Positions 50,706 to 60,354 of a stretch of DNA of 64,000 nucleotides are shown here, one piece after another. Source of the stretch: Oscillospiraceae bacterium. Lineage in GTDB: Bacteria; Bacillota; Clostridia; Oscillospirales; Ruminococcaceae. The position numbers and the translations under genes were made by a program. Within the stretch, counting starts at the first letter, position 1; every line of letters begins with the position of its first letter. The notes beneath the pieces were generated by a model. It saw only the letters and a list, made by a program, of their open reading frames with translations, did no database searches and was not told where the DNA came from. Where the stretch lies: positions 97,402 to 161,401 of the forward strand of contig JAGALZ010000035.1 of NCBI GenBank assembly GCA_017848055.1, written 5' to 3'.

Positions 50706-52351
50706 TAACCTGCCTTCTTGCAGTTTGCGTTATGCTCCTCTAATGTTTCAGCATAATAGAACTCGCCTGTCTTTGAATCGGTAACAAAGAAGCAGTAATT
50801 AGAGGTTGCAGGCTTAAGAACAGCCATAATTGCATCCATACCAGGATTTCCGATAGCACCGATTGGAAGTCCGAAGCAGGAATAAGTATCATAGAGATAC
50901 TCGTAGTCCGAAACCTTATCCATTCCGCCTACCGCTGAAGAAATTGTATTTCTTACATAGAAGTATGTTGCATCGGATTCAAGGTGTGGGAACTGCTCTG
51001 TAAATGCGAGTCTATTCAGGAATACAGAAGCTACAAGCTCCATATTTTCCTTTGTATCAGCCTCTGCCTGAACGATGGAAGCAAGAGTGATAACCTCATA
51101 GAGTGACAGACCGCTTTGCTCAACGAGCGTCATAACCTCATCAGACATCTTATTATTAAAGTTTGTCTTGATTTTTGATACGACATTTTCAGCAGAATCA
51201 TCCTTATAGAACTCATAAGTATCCGGGAAGAAGAAGCCTTCCATCTTATAGAACGACTGCTCACTGAGGGTTAGATTCTTTTCAAAGTCAAAGCCCGAGT
51301 TCTTATTGAAGGCAGTAAGGAAATCTGCAGCTGTACATACTTCCTTTTCTTCAAGAAGCTTTGCAGCCTTATAAAGCGAGATACCCTCGGTAAATGTAAC
51401 AGTAACAGTTTCATAAACCTTTCTTGACTTAGAAAACGCCTGGATAATGCTAGGATATGTCATATTCGGCGAAAGAGTAATCTCACCCGGATAGATATTG
51501 GCATCGCTTACCTTCTGCACCTTCATTACAAACTTAAAAAGTGTAGGGTTGTTGATGATACCCTTCTGATAAAGCAGGTCGCCTATTGTAGCGGTTGTGG
51601 TTCCCTCCGGAATATCAAAGGTTATGCTTTCCTCTGACTTTGAAAATCCCATATACTCAACGCCGAGCTGAATTGTGAGGAAGGACAGAATAAAGGAAAT
51701 CGCAATAACGATGACCGTAACAACGGTACCGACAAGAATGCTGTTATTCGGCTTAACCTTCTTCTTTTTACGTCTGCGCTTTTTAGGCTTATCCTCATTA
51801 TGTATATTAAACTGGAGCCTCTGAGCAGGAACCTCTGTGTACTCTTCTACGAACTCTTCTTCGTCATCATAGTCGTCGTACTCTTCGTCGAGCTCTTCTT
51901 CAAACTCGGGTTCATATTCTTCCTCAGCATCTTCGTCATATTCTTCAGACTCATCAAAATCAATCTCATCATCTTCAGGTTCTGAATCGTCATCTGAAAA
52001 TTCTTCAACAGGCTCTTCGTCTAAATCCTCAGATATATTATCTGAAGCGGATGTTTCCTCTAAAACATCTTCGTCCGATATTTCTTCTGACTGAACATCT
52101 GATACTTCGATAATATCTTCCGATTCATTATCTGTATCAGATACAACAGCATCAGCTTCTTTAGAAATCTCCGTCTGAATTGGTGTAGATTCTTCCTTCT
52201 GAATATCGACTACTGTCTTAGATTCTTCACTATTCGGTTTTGTTGAAAATGTCACCTCTGAAAGGTCTGCAACGGTTTCTGAGCTAAGCTTATTAAGTTT
52301 ACTCAGGCTCTCATTAAACAGTCTGTCGAGGTCATTATCTCTTTCTGACAT
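50702..52351 (-). CDS. mltG: Endolytic transglycosylase MltG with acidic N-terminal region
   Basis: Membrane murein transglycosylase that cuts nascent glycan strands and helps set their length. The first ~180 residues are cytoplasmic and very acidic (long Glu/Asp runs), followed by a basic RRRKKKK stretch and one membrane helix (about 203-228). The YceG/MltG domain (about 240-545) has LASIVQAEA with the catalytic Glu and SVFLNRL, HLESDATYFYV and GLPIGAIGNPG. The acidic N-terminal extension is longer than in Bacillus. It lies in an operon with tmk, 5-FTHF cyclo-ligase and U32. Confidence 0.95.
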   Translation of the reverse strand: MSERDNDLDRLFNESLSKLNKLSSETVADLSEVTFSTKPNSEESKTVVDIQKEESTPIQTEISKEADAVVSDTDNESEDIIEVSDVQSEEISDEDVLEETSASDNISEDLDEEPVEEFSDDDSEPEDDEIDFDESEEYDEDAEEEYEPEFEEELDEEYDDYDDEEEFVEEYTEVPAQRLQFNIHNEDKPKKRRRKKKKVKPNNSILVGTVVTVIVIAISFILSFLTIQLGVEYMGFSKSEESITFDIPEGTTTATIGDLLYQKGIINNPTLFKFVMKVQKVSDANIYPGEITLSPNMTYPSIIQAFSKSRKVYETVTVTFTEGISLYKAAKLLEEKEVCTAADFLTAFNKNSGFDFEKNLTLSEQSFYKMEGFFFPDTYEFYKDDSAENVVSKIKTNFNNKMSDEVMTLVEQSGLSLYEVITLASIVQAEADTKENMELVASVFLNRLAFTEQFPHLESDATYFYVRNTISSAVGGMDKVSDYEYLYDTYSCFGLPIGAIGNPGMDAIMAVLKPATSNYCFFVTDSKTGEFYYAETLEEHNANCKKAGY

Positions 52352-52354
52352 TTG

Positions 52355-52942
52355 TTACACCTCTGTTTTAATAATTCTTTCTTCTGTAATAATCATTTTA
52401 ACCGGTTTATCATGTTTATCTGTAGGGATATCATTTCTTATGAACTTACTATAGCAGAGTCCAATCGGATAAACTTTCTCATTTTCTGAAAGGAATCTGT
52501 CGTAATACCCTTTTCCGTATCCTAGTCGCATGCCCAGCTCATTATAAGAAAGTGCAGGGACAATACACACGGTATTTTTCTTGTCATTCCCATCAAACGG
52601 CAAAAGGCTCTCATCAGGTTCTAAAATTCCATACATTCCTTCGACCAGGGAATCAAGTGAGGGAATCCTATGAAACGTCATAGCATTTCCTTTTGATGCA
52701 CATTTTGGGACGAAAACATTTTTCCCGTTTCTCAGCGAATATTCGATAATTCTAATAGTGTCAACTTCTATTTCGGTAGACACATAGCAAAGCAGATTTT
52801 CACACTCAGCAAACTTTTCGGATGAAACAAGGAAGCCAAAAACTTTCACATCAGCAGTTTCTTTTACCTCTTTTGACATTTGCTTTCTGTCTGAAATAAG
52901 AAGCTTGCGAAGTTTGGTTTTATTTTCTGAAATCATTCGCAC
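52355..52942 (-). CDS. 5-formyltetrahydrofolate cyclo-ligase
   Basis: ATP-dependent conversion of 5-formyl-THF to 5,10-methenyl-THF (MTHFS/YgfA family). The 195 residues are typical. Motifs are KTKLRKLLISDRKQM at the start, CYVSTEIEVDT, GYGKGYYDRFL near 146 and a final IITEERII. The start overlaps the upstream PfpI gene by 10 nt, and mltG begins 3 nt after its stop. Pathway partner of FolD. Confidence 0.93.
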   Translation of the reverse strand: MRMISENKTKLRKLLISDRKQMSKEVKETADVKVFGFLVSSEKFAECENLLCYVSTEIEVDTIRIIEYSLRNGKNVFVPKCASKGNAMTFHRIPSLDSLVEGMYGILEPDESLLPFDGNDKKNTVCIVPALSYNELGMRLGYGKGYYDRFLSENEKVYPIGLCYSKFIRNDIPTDKHDKPVKMIITEERIIKTEV

Positions 52943-53478
52943 TGTAATGCCTGGGCAAGTCTGTCTGCTCTTGCCTTATTATTTGTAAGCGCCTCAACAA
53001 GCTTTAAAGCAAACTGTGTTGCGACACCTGCGCCCTTTGCTGTAATGATATTGCCATCTCTTACGACACTTTCATCGGTATACTCTGCTCCGAGCAAAAA
53101 CTGCTCAAAACCCGGGAAGCATGTAGCTTTTTTGCCCTCTAAGAGATTTCTTCTGCCGAGAATTGACGGAGCTGCACATATTGCACCGATAAGCTTATTA
53201 TTTTCGATACAATAGTCGATAGCTGACTGTACTGTGCTGTTCTTTTCGAGATTGAGAGTACCCGGCATACCTCCTGGGAGAACAATCATATCAACAGAAT
53301 CATCCATAGCTATCTGTGCATCATCAGTATCTGTCATAATTCTGATACCATGCGAGCCCTTGATTATGCAGGAACCTATTCCGACAGTAACTACCTCAAG
53401 CTCTGCTCTTCTTATAACATCGACGGGTATAAGGGCTTCGGCCTCTTCAAATCCATCGGCAATAAAAACGTATACCAT
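52933..53478 (-). CDS. DJ-1/PfpI family protein (YajL/ThiJ-like)
   Basis: A 181-residue flavodoxin-like fold protein of the DJ-1 superfamily. The N-terminal VYVFIADGFEEAEALIPVDV carries the conserved Glu. The nucleophile elbow is GAICAAPSILG with Cys near residue 98, and the end has GAGVATQFALKLVEAL. Family members act as deglycases or chaperones; the role here is not defined. It is within the tmk-mltG operon. Confidence 0.92.
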   Translation of the reverse strand: MVYVFIADGFEEAEALIPVDVIRRAELEVVTVGIGSCIIKGSHGIRIMTDTDDAQIAMDDSVDMIVLPGGMPGTLNLEKNSTVQSAIDYCIENNKLIGAICAAPSILGRRNLLEGKKATCFPGFEQFLLGAEYTDESVVRDGNIITAKGAGVATQFALKLVEALTNNKARADRLAQALQCE

Positions 53479-53492
53479 TGAATTTCCTCCAA

Positions 53493-54386
53493 TTATTTCT
53501 CATTTATTGTAACAACATATTTTTTCAGTAAAAATTCGGGCTTATAGGAAAGCTTTGATTTTCTAAGGCCTTCTACTCCTACATCATCTTCCCTGTTTAT
53601 ATACCTAAACTGCGAGGCATTTGCCTTTATGAACTCATTAAAAAGTGTAGGATAAGCGCCCTGGATTTCAGGCAAAGCCTTTTCTATATGGATAACAAAA
53701 GTATCGGAATTCAGAGCCTCACCTATTGTAAAGCCTACAAGCTTAGAGTTTTGATAAAGGACACCGCCGACAAGTTTAAGTGCCTGATAATTGTCAAAAA
53801 ACGCATTTATAGCGAACTGCTCAGCTACAGCTGTATGCGATGTATATGCATTCTTGGCATTAAATGATACAGTTGAAAACTCAATACAGTCATCAATAAG
53901 GTCGGGAGTAAGCGGTCTATATTCCCAATCGGTTTTTTTAAAGTTAGCGATATGGTTTCTCTTGCCGTGGTGCTTTTTTCCTCTAAGCTCTATAAGCTCC
54001 TGAGTATCATAGATATAGTCAAAGTTATCTCTGTCCTCAACTATTTCACAGCGGTCACCATAAATTCTTTTGAGTCGGATTGCACAGTCTTCTAGCACGG
54101 AAATAAACTTAAGCTGCTTATTTTCTCCTTCGGTTTCATCAAAGAGGACCTCAATAAATCTTTCTATACCTCCTTCTCCAGCGGGATAGGTATAATAGAA
54201 TTCTCCGTCAATATAAGACCTTAAGAAGTAGAAATCATTGAACCTGGAAATCTGGGCATCGGCAAGTCTGCGCCAAGCAAAGTTATTTGCAAACGAATAC
54301 TCGCATCCTCTGAAGTCAGAGAGCCTAAGTATGCTGGAAATCCATTCTCTGTCGTTTATATTTATTGTTCGAAAATTGAGCTTCAA
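53493..54386 (-). CDS. DUF2156-type acyl/aminoacyltransferase (GNAT-like)
   Basis: A 297-residue protein related to the C-terminal domain of lysylphosphatidylglycerol synthase (DUF2156, double GNAT fold). Motifs are CEYSFANNFAWRRL near residue 26, DFDYIYDTQELIELRGKKHHGKRNHI (about 120-145), FTIGEAL (about 220) and the end DDVGVEGLRKSKLSYKPEFLLKKY. There are no membrane helices, so it is the soluble form common in gut Firmicutes; substrates are unknown. A TTG start at 54386 is preferred (AGAGG 7 nt upstream). The ATG at 54419 would overlap tmk. Confidence 0.85.
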   Translation of the reverse strand: MKLNFRTININDREWISSILRLSDFRGCEYSFANNFAWRRLADAQISRFNDFYFLRSYIDGEFYYTYPAGEGGIERFIEVLFDETEGENKQLKFISVLEDCAIRLKRIYGDRCEIVEDRDNFDYIYDTQELIELRGKKHHGKRNHIANFKKTDWEYRPLTPDLIDDCIEFSTVSFNAKNAYTSHTAVAEQFAINAFFDNYQALKLVGGVLYQNSKLVGFTIGEALNSDTFVIHIEKALPEIQGAYPTLFNEFIKANASQFRYINREDDVGVEGLRKSKLSYKPEFLLKKYVVTINEK

Positions 54387-54408
54387 TTGCTTACCTCTTT
54401 TCTGACTG

Positions 54409-55092
54409 CTACAGTGCAAGCTTCTTTTCCACCAGCGAAATAATTTTCTTACTTATTTCACTGATTGTATAAGGATTACTACCGTCCGAGCAGGATACTA
54501 TTTCCCAATTCTCTTTTTGTGCGGCGAAAAGTGCAGCCTCTCTGCAACAATTCAGAAATCTGACATTTGCCTCGTGGATATCTTTTTTACTTTCGTTACC
54601 TTCATATCTTCCAGTCATAAGCTTCTGGGAAACCTCCACAGGCATATCAAGGAAAATTACAAGGTCAGGCTTAGGAAGCGAAAGCTTATCGTACTCATAA
54701 TCACTCAACCAGTTCATATAATCATCCCAGTTTTCTTTCGGGAGCTTTGTCATCTGGTAAATCGCATTTGATGTAACATACCTTGCGGCTAGGATATTCT
54801 TTCCTTCAAGGTAGTCTTTTTCCCAATACAGTTTGAAGCTGGCGTATCTGTCAACTGCATAAAAGCTTGAAGCTGCATAGGCATTTATATCCTCAGCATT
54901 CTTGGAAAATTCACCGCCAAGGTACATTTTCACAAGAACAGATGATGGCTTTTCATAATCAGGAAAGCTTATCGCTTTCACAGCAACATTCTTTTGGACA
55001 AGATATTCTTTCAGAAGTTCAAACTGTGTAGTCTTTCCGCTTCCGTCGAGTCCTTCAAGCACTATAAGCATTGGTTTTGACATTTTTGCCAC
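54409..55092 (-). CDS. tmk: Thymidylate kinase
   Basis: Phosphorylates dTMP to dTDP. The 227 residues contain P-loop EGLDGSGKTTQ near residue 13, the DRY motif in AVDRYASFKL near 95, and LDMPVEVS..LM.GR (about 148). It carries a longer lid region than the ~210-residue Bacillus enzyme. It is the first gene of a six-gene operon (tmk, DUF2156, PfpI, 5-FTHF cyclo-ligase, mltG, U32) with a consensus promoter. Confidence 0.95.
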   Translation of the reverse strand: MAKMSKPMLIVLEGLDGSGKTTQFELLKEYLVQKNVAVKAISFPDYEKPSSVLVKMYLGGEFSKNAEDINAYAASSFYAVDRYASFKLYWEKDYLEGKNILAARYVTSNAIYQMTKLPKENWDDYMNWLSDYEYDKLSLPKPDLVIFLDMPVEVSQKLMTGRYEGNESKKDIHEANVRFLNCCREAALFAAQKENWEIVSCSDGSNPYTISEISKKIISLVEKKLAL

Positions 55093-55130
55093 CTCAAAAA
55101 CTAATTTAGGACATAAAAATACACAATATC

Positions 55131-55159
55131 ATTATATCATTATCAGTTTAATTAGTCAA
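55131..55159 (-). promoter_or_regulatory. Promoter of the tmk operon
   Basis: Minus strand TTGACT (55154-55159), 17-nt spacer, TATAAT (55131-55136). Confidence 0.85.
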
Positions 55160-55191
55160 TGTTTTTCTTTTCCTAATTGCATTTTTAACTA

Positions 55192-55220
55192 TTGAAAAAA
55201 ATATCGAAAGATGTTATAAT
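55192..55220 (+). promoter_or_regulatory. Promoter of metA
   Basis: TTGAAA (55192-55197), 17-nt spacer, TATAAT (55215-55220). The start site would be about 55227, so there is no room for a SAM riboswitch. Confidence 0.8.
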
Positions 55221-55238
55221 ATACTGAATAGAAATTAT

Positions 55239-55266
55239 AAGGAGAAGCACACAAGTAAGTGTGCAC
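55239..55266 (+). promoter_or_regulatory. Ribosome site separated from the metA start by a hairpin
   Basis: A strong AAGGAG (55239-55244) is followed after 2 nt by a perfect 6-bp hairpin GCACAC (55247-55252)/GTGTGC (55259-55264) with loop AAGTAA, then 2 nt and ATG at 55267. The linear gap of 22 nt is too long, but folding the hairpin would bring the two together. Confidence 0.6.
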
Positions 55267-56202
55267 ATGATTAGTATGCCAATTAAAATTCCAAGTAATC
55301 TACCTGCCTTTTCTACGCTTGAAAAGGAAAACATATTCGTTATCGGTTCTGACAGAGCCGAGCACCAGGACATAAGAGCTATCAAGGTTGCGATACTCAA
55401 TCTTATGCCAGATAAAATCGTTACAGAAACTCAGATACTAAGACTTCTCAGTAACACTCCCCTTCACGTTGACATTGAGCTTGTACAGATGGCGTCACAC
55501 GTATCAAAGACAACTCCGCAGGAGCATATGCTTGCATTCTACAAGTCATTTGATGAGGTGAAGAACAACCGTTACGACGGACTTATAATTACAGGAGCAC
55601 CGGTTGAAACGCTTGATTTCGAAGATGTTGACTACTGGAAGGAGCTTTGTGAGGTTTTTGAGTGGTCAAAGACAAATGTATATTCAACTATTCACATATG
55701 CTGGGGAGCTCAGGCAGGACTTTACTACCATTACGGTATTCCGAAGTACGAGCTGCCGAAAAAGATGTTCGGAAACTTCAAGCATCATATTGAAATGCCG
55801 CAGAGTCTTCTGCTCAGAGGCTTCGGAGATGTTTTCCACTGCCCGCATTCACGTCACACTGAAGTCAGAAAAGACGACATTGAAAAATGCGGCGAGCTTT
55901 CGATTGTTGCCGAATCCTACGAGGCTGGCGTACACGTTGTATGTGACAAGTCTGAGCGTCAATTCTTTCTTCTCGGTCACTGGGAATATGACAGAAAGAC
56001 TCTTGCTAATGAATACTTCAGGGATGCAGGAAAGCGTGATGATGTTGAATTGCCTTACAACTACTTCCCGGAAAACAACCCTGAAAATGAACCTGTATTC
56101 AACTGGAGCTGTTCTGCAAATCTTATGTATGCAAACTGGCTTAATTACTGCGTATATCAGCGCACACCGTATGACCTTTCAGAACTTGAGCCTTTGAAAT
56201 AA
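55267..56202 (+). CDS. metA: MetA-family homoserine O-acyltransferase (predicted O-acetyltransferase)
   Basis: Acylates homoserine for methionine synthesis. 311 residues from the ATG at 55267; family alignment suggests the conserved start MPIKIP three codons later (55276). The catalytic Cys is in ICWGAQAGLYYHYG (Cys142 in family numbering). The acyl-CoA-specificity position 111 is Glu in ITGAPVETLDF. Published work on Bacillus cereus MetA ties Glu111 to acetyl-CoA use and Gly111 to succinyl-CoA, so this is predicted to make O-acetylhomoserine. The catalytic HWEYDR and HSRHTEV motifs are present. With thrC in the window it competes for homoserine or its phosphate. Confidence 0.93.
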   Translation: MISMPIKIPSNLPAFSTLEKENIFVIGSDRAEHQDIRAIKVAILNLMPDKIVTETQILRLLSNTPLHVDIELVQMASHVSKTTPQEHMLAFYKSFDEVKNNRYDGLIITGAPVETLDFEDVDYWKELCEVFEWSKTNVYSTIHICWGAQAGLYYHYGIPKYELPKKMFGNFKHHIEMPQSLLLRGFGDVFHCPHSRHTEVRKDDIEKCGELSIVAESYEAGVHVVCDKSERQFFLLGHWEYDRKTLANEYFRDAGKRDDVELPYNYFPENNPENEPVFNWSCSANLMYANWLNYCVYQRTPYDLSELEPLK

Positions 56203-56206
56203 CAAA

Positions 56207-56236
56207 AAATCCTTGAGAAAAAACTCTCAAGGATTT
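56207..56236 (+). terminator. Terminator of metA, probably bidirectional with clpX
   Basis: A perfect 12-bp stem AAATCCTTGAGA (56207-56218)/TCTCAAGGATTT (56225-56236) with a 6-nt loop and flanking A and T runs on both sides. Confidence 0.9.
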
Positions 56237-56240
56237 ATTT

Positions 56241-57509
56241 TTATGCTCTTTTATCCACAACCTTACGTTCGATAAGAGGTTCAGCATCTTCGGTCACACA
56301 CTTTTCAGTAATAGTAATAGCTGCAACCGTATCATCTGAAGGACACTGGAACATGAGGTCTGTAAGTAATTTTTCGACAATTGAACGAAGTCCTCTCGCA
56401 CCGGTTTTCTGTGCAAGCGCTTTCTGTGCGATAGCTCTCTTTGCTTCCTCGGTAAAGATAAGGTCTATATTGTCGATTTTAAACAGCTTCTTATACTGCT
56501 TAACAAGCGAATTCTTTGGTTCTGAAAGGATTCTGACAAGAGCGTCCTCATCAAGTTCGTCAAGGACAGTAATTACAGGAAGTCTTCCGACAAGCTCTGG
56601 AACGAGTCCGAACTTTACAAGGTCGTGTGGTTCAACCTTATGGAAAACGTTGCTTTCGTTCTTCTTTGACTTCACCTGTCCGCCAAATCCGAGTGATGAT
56701 GACTCTGTACGCTTCTTGATAACAGCTTCAAGTCCATCGAATGCACCACCGCAGATAAAGAGAATGTTTCTTGTATCGAGGTGGATAAACTCCTGATTAG
56801 GGTGTTTTCTGCCGCCCTGAGGAGGAACGTTAGAAACTGTTCCTTCGATAATCTTGAGAAGTGCCTGCTGAACGCCTTCACCGCTTACGTCACGTGTTAT
56901 AGAGGTGTTTTCAGACTTTCTGGCAATCTTGTCGATTTCGTCGATGTATATAATACCCTTCTGTGCGGCTTCTACATCGTAGTCGGCAGCCTGGATAAGT
57001 CTTGTAAGCACGTTTTCAACGTCATCACCGACATAACCGGCTTCTGTAAGTGTTGTCGCATCAGCAATTGCAAACGGAACATTGAGCTTCTTTGCAAGGC
57101 TCTGTGCAAGAAGTGTTTTTCCTGTACCTGTAGGGCCAAGCAGGAGAACATTACTCTTCTGCAGCTCGACATCATCCTCGCCGTCTGCTTTTAGACCGTT
57201 GATTCTTTTATAGTGGTTATAAACGGCAACTGCAAGAGCGATTTTAGCTTTATCCTGACCAATAACATACTGGTCGAGGGTTTCTTTAATTTCAATTGGC
57301 TTAGCAAGCTCTAATTTCTGTGTCGGCTTTCCGGACTTTCTGTCGCGCTGTTTTGAAAGCGGCAGAGTTCCCTGCTCCTCCATAATCTCAAGGCACTGAA
57401 GAACACACTCTCCGCAGATATGAGCATTTCCTGCCGAGAACATATTCAGAACCTTAGTGTCGGATTTGCCGCAGAACAGACATCTCTTTGTGTTTTCGGT
57501 TCCTGCCAT
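56241..57509 (-). CDS. clpX: ATP-dependent Clp protease ATP-binding subunit ClpX
   Basis: AAA+ unfoldase that feeds substrates to ClpP. The 422 residues have an N-terminal zinc-binding domain with CLFCGK and CGECVLQC (about 10-40), Walker [15 protein letters not shown] near 118, Walker [12 protein letters not shown], the RKHPNQEF pore-loop region, the IGF-type ClpP-docking loop as LGFGG near 272, and sensor 2 in GARGLRS. It follows clpP by 12 nt in the tig-clpP-clpX operon. Confidence 0.97.
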   Translation of the reverse strand: MAGTENTKRCLFCGKSDTKVLNMFSAGNAHICGECVLQCLEIMEEQGTLPLSKQRDRKSGKPTQKLELAKPIEIKETLDQYVIGQDKAKIALAVAVYNHYKRINGLKADGEDDVELQKSNVLLLGPTGTGKTLLAQSLAKKLNVPFAIADATTLTEAGYVGDDVENVLTRLIQAADYDVEAAQKGIIYIDEIDKIARKSENTSITRDVSGEGVQQALLKIIEGTVSNVPPQGGRKHPNQEFIHLDTRNILFICGGAFDGLEAVIKKRTESSSLGFGGQVKSKKNESNVFHKVEPHDLVKFGLVPELVGRLPVITVLDELDEDALVRILSEPKNSLVKQYKKLFKIDNIDLIFTEEAKRAIAQKALAQKTGARGLRSIVEKLLTDLMFQCPSDDTVAAITITEKCVTEDAEPLIERKVVDKRA

Positions 57510-57521
57510 TTAAGATATCTC

Positions 57522-58112
57522 CTATCTGTTAGTGATTACCTTATCGATAAGGCCGTACTCCATAGCTTCCTCGGCAGTCATAAAGTTATCACGTTCTGTG
57601 TCAAGTGCAATCTGTTCGATAGACTTGCCTGTATTATCTGAAAGAATCTTATTAAGTCTATCTCTTGTTCTGAGCATATGGTCAGAACGAATCTTGATAT
57701 CGGTACACTGACCGGAGATTCCGCCACCAGCGATAAGCGGCTGATGAATCATAATTTCGCTGTGAGGCAGAGCAAATCTCTTTCCCTTTGTTCCGCTTGA
57801 AAGCAAAAGCGCACCCATTGAAGCTGCCATACCAACGCAGATTGTTGACACGTCGCACTTGATATACTTGATTGTATCATAGATAGCAAGACCTGCGCTT
57901 ACGCTTCCTCCTGGTGAATTGATATAAAGGTCGATATCCTTTTCCGGGTCCTGACCCTCAAGATAAAGCAGCTGTGCGATAACAAGACTTGCTGTCTGGT
58001 CATTTACCTCGTCACAAAGCATAATGATTCTGTCGTTGAGCAATCTGGAGAAAATATCATAGCTTCTTTCTCCTCTGCTTGTCTGTTCAACTACATATGG
58101 TACCAGTGCCAT
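57522..58112 (-). CDS. clpP: ATP-dependent Clp protease proteolytic subunit
   Basis: Tetradecameric serine protease. The 196 residues contain the catalytic Ser in GMAASMGA near 98, His in IMIHQP near 123 and Asp in ALDTERD near 172, and the N-terminal [23 protein letters not shown]. The start at 58112 is set by AAAGGAGG 8 nt upstream; the frame is open into the end of tig. It works with ClpX, encoded next. Confidence 0.97.
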   Translation of the reverse strand: MALVPYVVEQTSRGERSYDIFSRLLNDRIIMLCDEVNDQTASLVIAQLLYLEGQDPEKDIDLYINSPGGSVSAGLAIYDTIKYIKCDVSTICVGMAASMGALLLSSGTKGKRFALPHSEIMIHQPLIAGGGISGQCTDIKIRSDHMLRTRDRLNKILSDNTGKSIEQIALDTERDNFMTAEEAMEYGLIDKVITNR

Positions 58113-58142
58113 ATAATCTGCCTCCTTTGATGAAATACAACA

Positions 58143-58164
58143 TTCGCCCGCATATGCGAGCGAA
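58143..58164 (-). other. Intercistronic hairpin between tig and clpP
   Basis: TTCGCCCGC (58143-58151) pairs with GCGAGCGAA (58156-58164) with one mismatch and a 4-nt loop. No U run follows. It may be a processing or stability element separating tig from clpPX. Confidence 0.55.
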
Positions 58165-58179
58165 CATTCTGTTATAATA

Positions 58180-59460
58180 TTACTTAACCTTTGCGGATTC
58201 CTTGATGAGGTCAACAGCCTTGCCTACGCAAACGTCCTTCTTAACGTCCTCAACAGCGATGTACTGCTTAACCTGCTCAACTTCCATCTTATAAGCATCA
58301 GCAATCTTCTGAATTTCAGCATTAGCCTCGTCGTCAGATGCTTCAATCTTTTCGAGCTCAACAATCTTCTCGAGTGCAAGACGGAGCTTAACCTGTGGTT
58401 CAGCCTGCTTCTTGAATGTTTCGATTACGGATTCAGGAGTCTGACCTGTGAACTGGCAGTACATCTCGAAGGAAATACCCTGAGAAGCAAGTCTTGAGTT
58501 CATTTCCTGAGCCATTTCTCTTGCTCTGTTTTCAAACATAACATCAGGAATTTCAGCTTCCATCTTTTCAACTACAGCGTCGAAAAGCTTCTGCTCGAAT
58601 TCTGCGTCAGCCTTATCCTCAGCAGCCTTTTCAAGCTTTGCCTTAACGTCAGCCTTGAAATCAGCAACTGTATCAAATTCTGAAGTATCCTTTACAAACT
58701 CATCATCAAGCTCAGGAAGCTCCTTGCCCTTGATTTCGTGGAGCTTAATCTTGAAGATTACAGCAGCACCCTTGAGCTCTTCAGAAGCATAATCCTCAGG
58801 GAATGTAACGTCGATATCGAACTCTTCGCCGATATTGTGGCCTGCTACCTTCTCTTCAAAGCCAGGAATGAACTGACCGCTGCCAAGTGAAAGCTCAAAC
58901 TTTTCAGCCTTGCCGCCTTCGAATGCAACGCCATCCTTGAAGCCTTCAAAGTCGATAACAACGTCGTCGCCCATCTGAGCAGCTCTGTCGTCGATATTGA
59001 TGATTCTTACGTTCTTTTCTCTGATTCTGTCAACTTCCTTGTCAACATCCTCATCAGTTACAGCATTGACAACCTTTTCAACTTCTATACCGAGGTAATC
59101 AGAAATTGCAACCTCAGGCTTTGTTGTGCAAACAACCTTAATCTTAACACCGTTTTCCTTGGAAACGTCTGTGATTTCAACCTCAGGCTGTGCAACGAGG
59201 TCAAGGTTTGCTTCATTAACAGCAGCATCAACCTCTGCAGGATAGAGAATGTTTACAGCATCTTCGTAGAATACAGCTTCGCCGTACTCTCTCTCGATAA
59301 TCTTTCTTGGAGCCTTGCCCTTTCTGAAGCCAGGAACATTAATCTTGTTCTTTGCTCTCATGAAAGCCTGCTGTACAGCTTCTTCAAACTTTTCAGCAGA
59401 AACCTCTATCTCCAATTCATAAGTATTTGTTGCGGTTTTGTTTGTGTTTACTAAGCTCAT
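58180..59460 (-). CDS. tig: Trigger factor
   Basis: Ribosome-bound chaperone and peptidyl-prolyl isomerase. The 426 residues contain the N-terminal ribosome-binding domain with the signature [19 protein letters not shown] (about 43-61), an FKBP-type PPIase domain (about 155-240), and a C-terminal helical chaperone domain. The Shine-Dalgarno is GGAGGAA. It is the first gene of tig-clpP-clpX, which groups nascent-chain folding with degradation as in many bacteria. Confidence 0.97.
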   Translation of the reverse strand: MSLVNTNKTATNTYELEIEVSAEKFEEAVQQAFMRAKNKINVPGFRKGKAPRKIIEREYGEAVFYEDAVNILYPAEVDAAVNEANLDLVAQPEVEITDVSKENGVKIKVVCTTKPEVAISDYLGIEVEKVVNAVTDEDVDKEVDRIREKNVRIINIDDRAAQMGDDVVIDFEGFKDGVAFEGGKAEKFELSLGSGQFIPGFEEKVAGHNIGEEFDIDVTFPEDYASEELKGAAVIFKIKLHEIKGKELPELDDEFVKDTSEFDTVADFKADVKAKLEKAAEDKADAEFEQKLFDAVVEKMEAEIPDVMFENRAREMAQEMNSRLASQGISFEMYCQFTGQTPESVIETFKKQAEPQVKLRLALEKIVELEKIEASDDEANAEIQKIADAYKMEVEQVKQYIAVEDVKKDVCVGKAVDLIKESAKVK

Positions 59461-59520
59461 TATTATTCCTCCAAAAAATAATTATATCCAAATTATTATA
59501 ACACATTTATATAATAATTG

Positions 59521-60243
59521 CTAGACCTCATTTCCCGAATTGTCATACTGCACAAATTCAGAAATGCAAAGCGGCACAAATTGTAGAAAGTCACTTGCAA
59601 TCAGCTTATAGAATCTGCCGTTATATTCACCATTCACGGAATACAGTCCGCCTTTGCCGTGGATATGTCCGTAGAAGCATTGTTTTACGTCATATTTGTC
59701 AAGTACTGCGAGGATTTCTTCATTTCGGTCATTTGCAAAAATCGGCGGATAGTGCAGGAAAACCATCGGGGTAAGCCCTTGCTTTACGGATTGCTCGATT
59801 GAAACTGTAAGCCTTTGAGCCTCACGCATGAGAACCTTCTTATCAGCCTGCTCCCCTTTTTCATTTATCCATCCTCTTGTACCGCAGATTCCCGTGTTTT
59901 CATATCTGTAGCAATTATTATGCAGGATGCTGATACTTGTAAATCCGTTTGATGAAAGGAAATCCTCCATCTTTTTCATGGTAGTCCACCAGTAGTCGTG
60001 GTTACCCTTCATAATGATTTTCTTTCCCGGAAGCGAGTGCAGAAACTCAAAATCCTTCTTTGCATTTTCCAAGGACATTGCCCAGGATATGTCACCGGGA
60101 ATGACAACAGTATCATTATCACCGACAAGTTTTCGCCAGTTTTTTTCAATTCTTTCTACATAATTGTCCCAGCCCGAAAAGATGTCCATTGGCTTATCGC
60201 AGGAAAAAGAAAGATGCAAATCCGCAATCACAAATAATGCCAA
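59521..60243 (-). CDS. Calcineurin-like metallophosphoesterase
   Basis: A 240-residue two-metal phosphoesterase. Motifs are ADLHLS (D.H) near the N-terminus, PGDISWA (GD), KGNHDYWW (GNHD) near 80, LHYPP (H) and FYGHIHGK (GHxH). This family is annotated as serine/threonine phosphatase-like or YkuE-like; the substrate is unknown. A TTG start at 60243 is favoured because GGAGG sits 7-9 nt upstream. An ATG at 60288 has no ribosome site and would extend into divergent promoter space. Confidence 0.88.
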   Translation of the reverse strand: MALFVIADLHLSFSCDKPMDIFSGWDNYVERIEKNWRKLVGDNDTVVIPGDISWAMSLENAKKDFEFLHSLPGKKIIMKGNHDYWWTTMKKMEDFLSSNGFTSISILHNNCYRYENTGICGTRGWINEKGEQADKKVLMREAQRLTVSIEQSVKQGLTPMVFLHYPPIFANDRNEEILAVLDKYDVKQCFYGHIHGKGGLYSVNGEYNGRFYKLIASDFLQFVPLCISEFVQYDNSGNEV

Positions 60244-60354
60244 TAAATCACCTCCGAAGCTTATAATAAATCTATTCTGCCTGCACATAATATCATCAGC
60301 GAATGTAATTTAAGAAGATTTATATCCGCTAAAACTAATTCACGGAGGCTTATT

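Noticed and set aside
55227..55266. SAM riboswitch ahead of metA
   Set aside because: The predicted leader is only about 40 nt, too short for any SAM aptamer.
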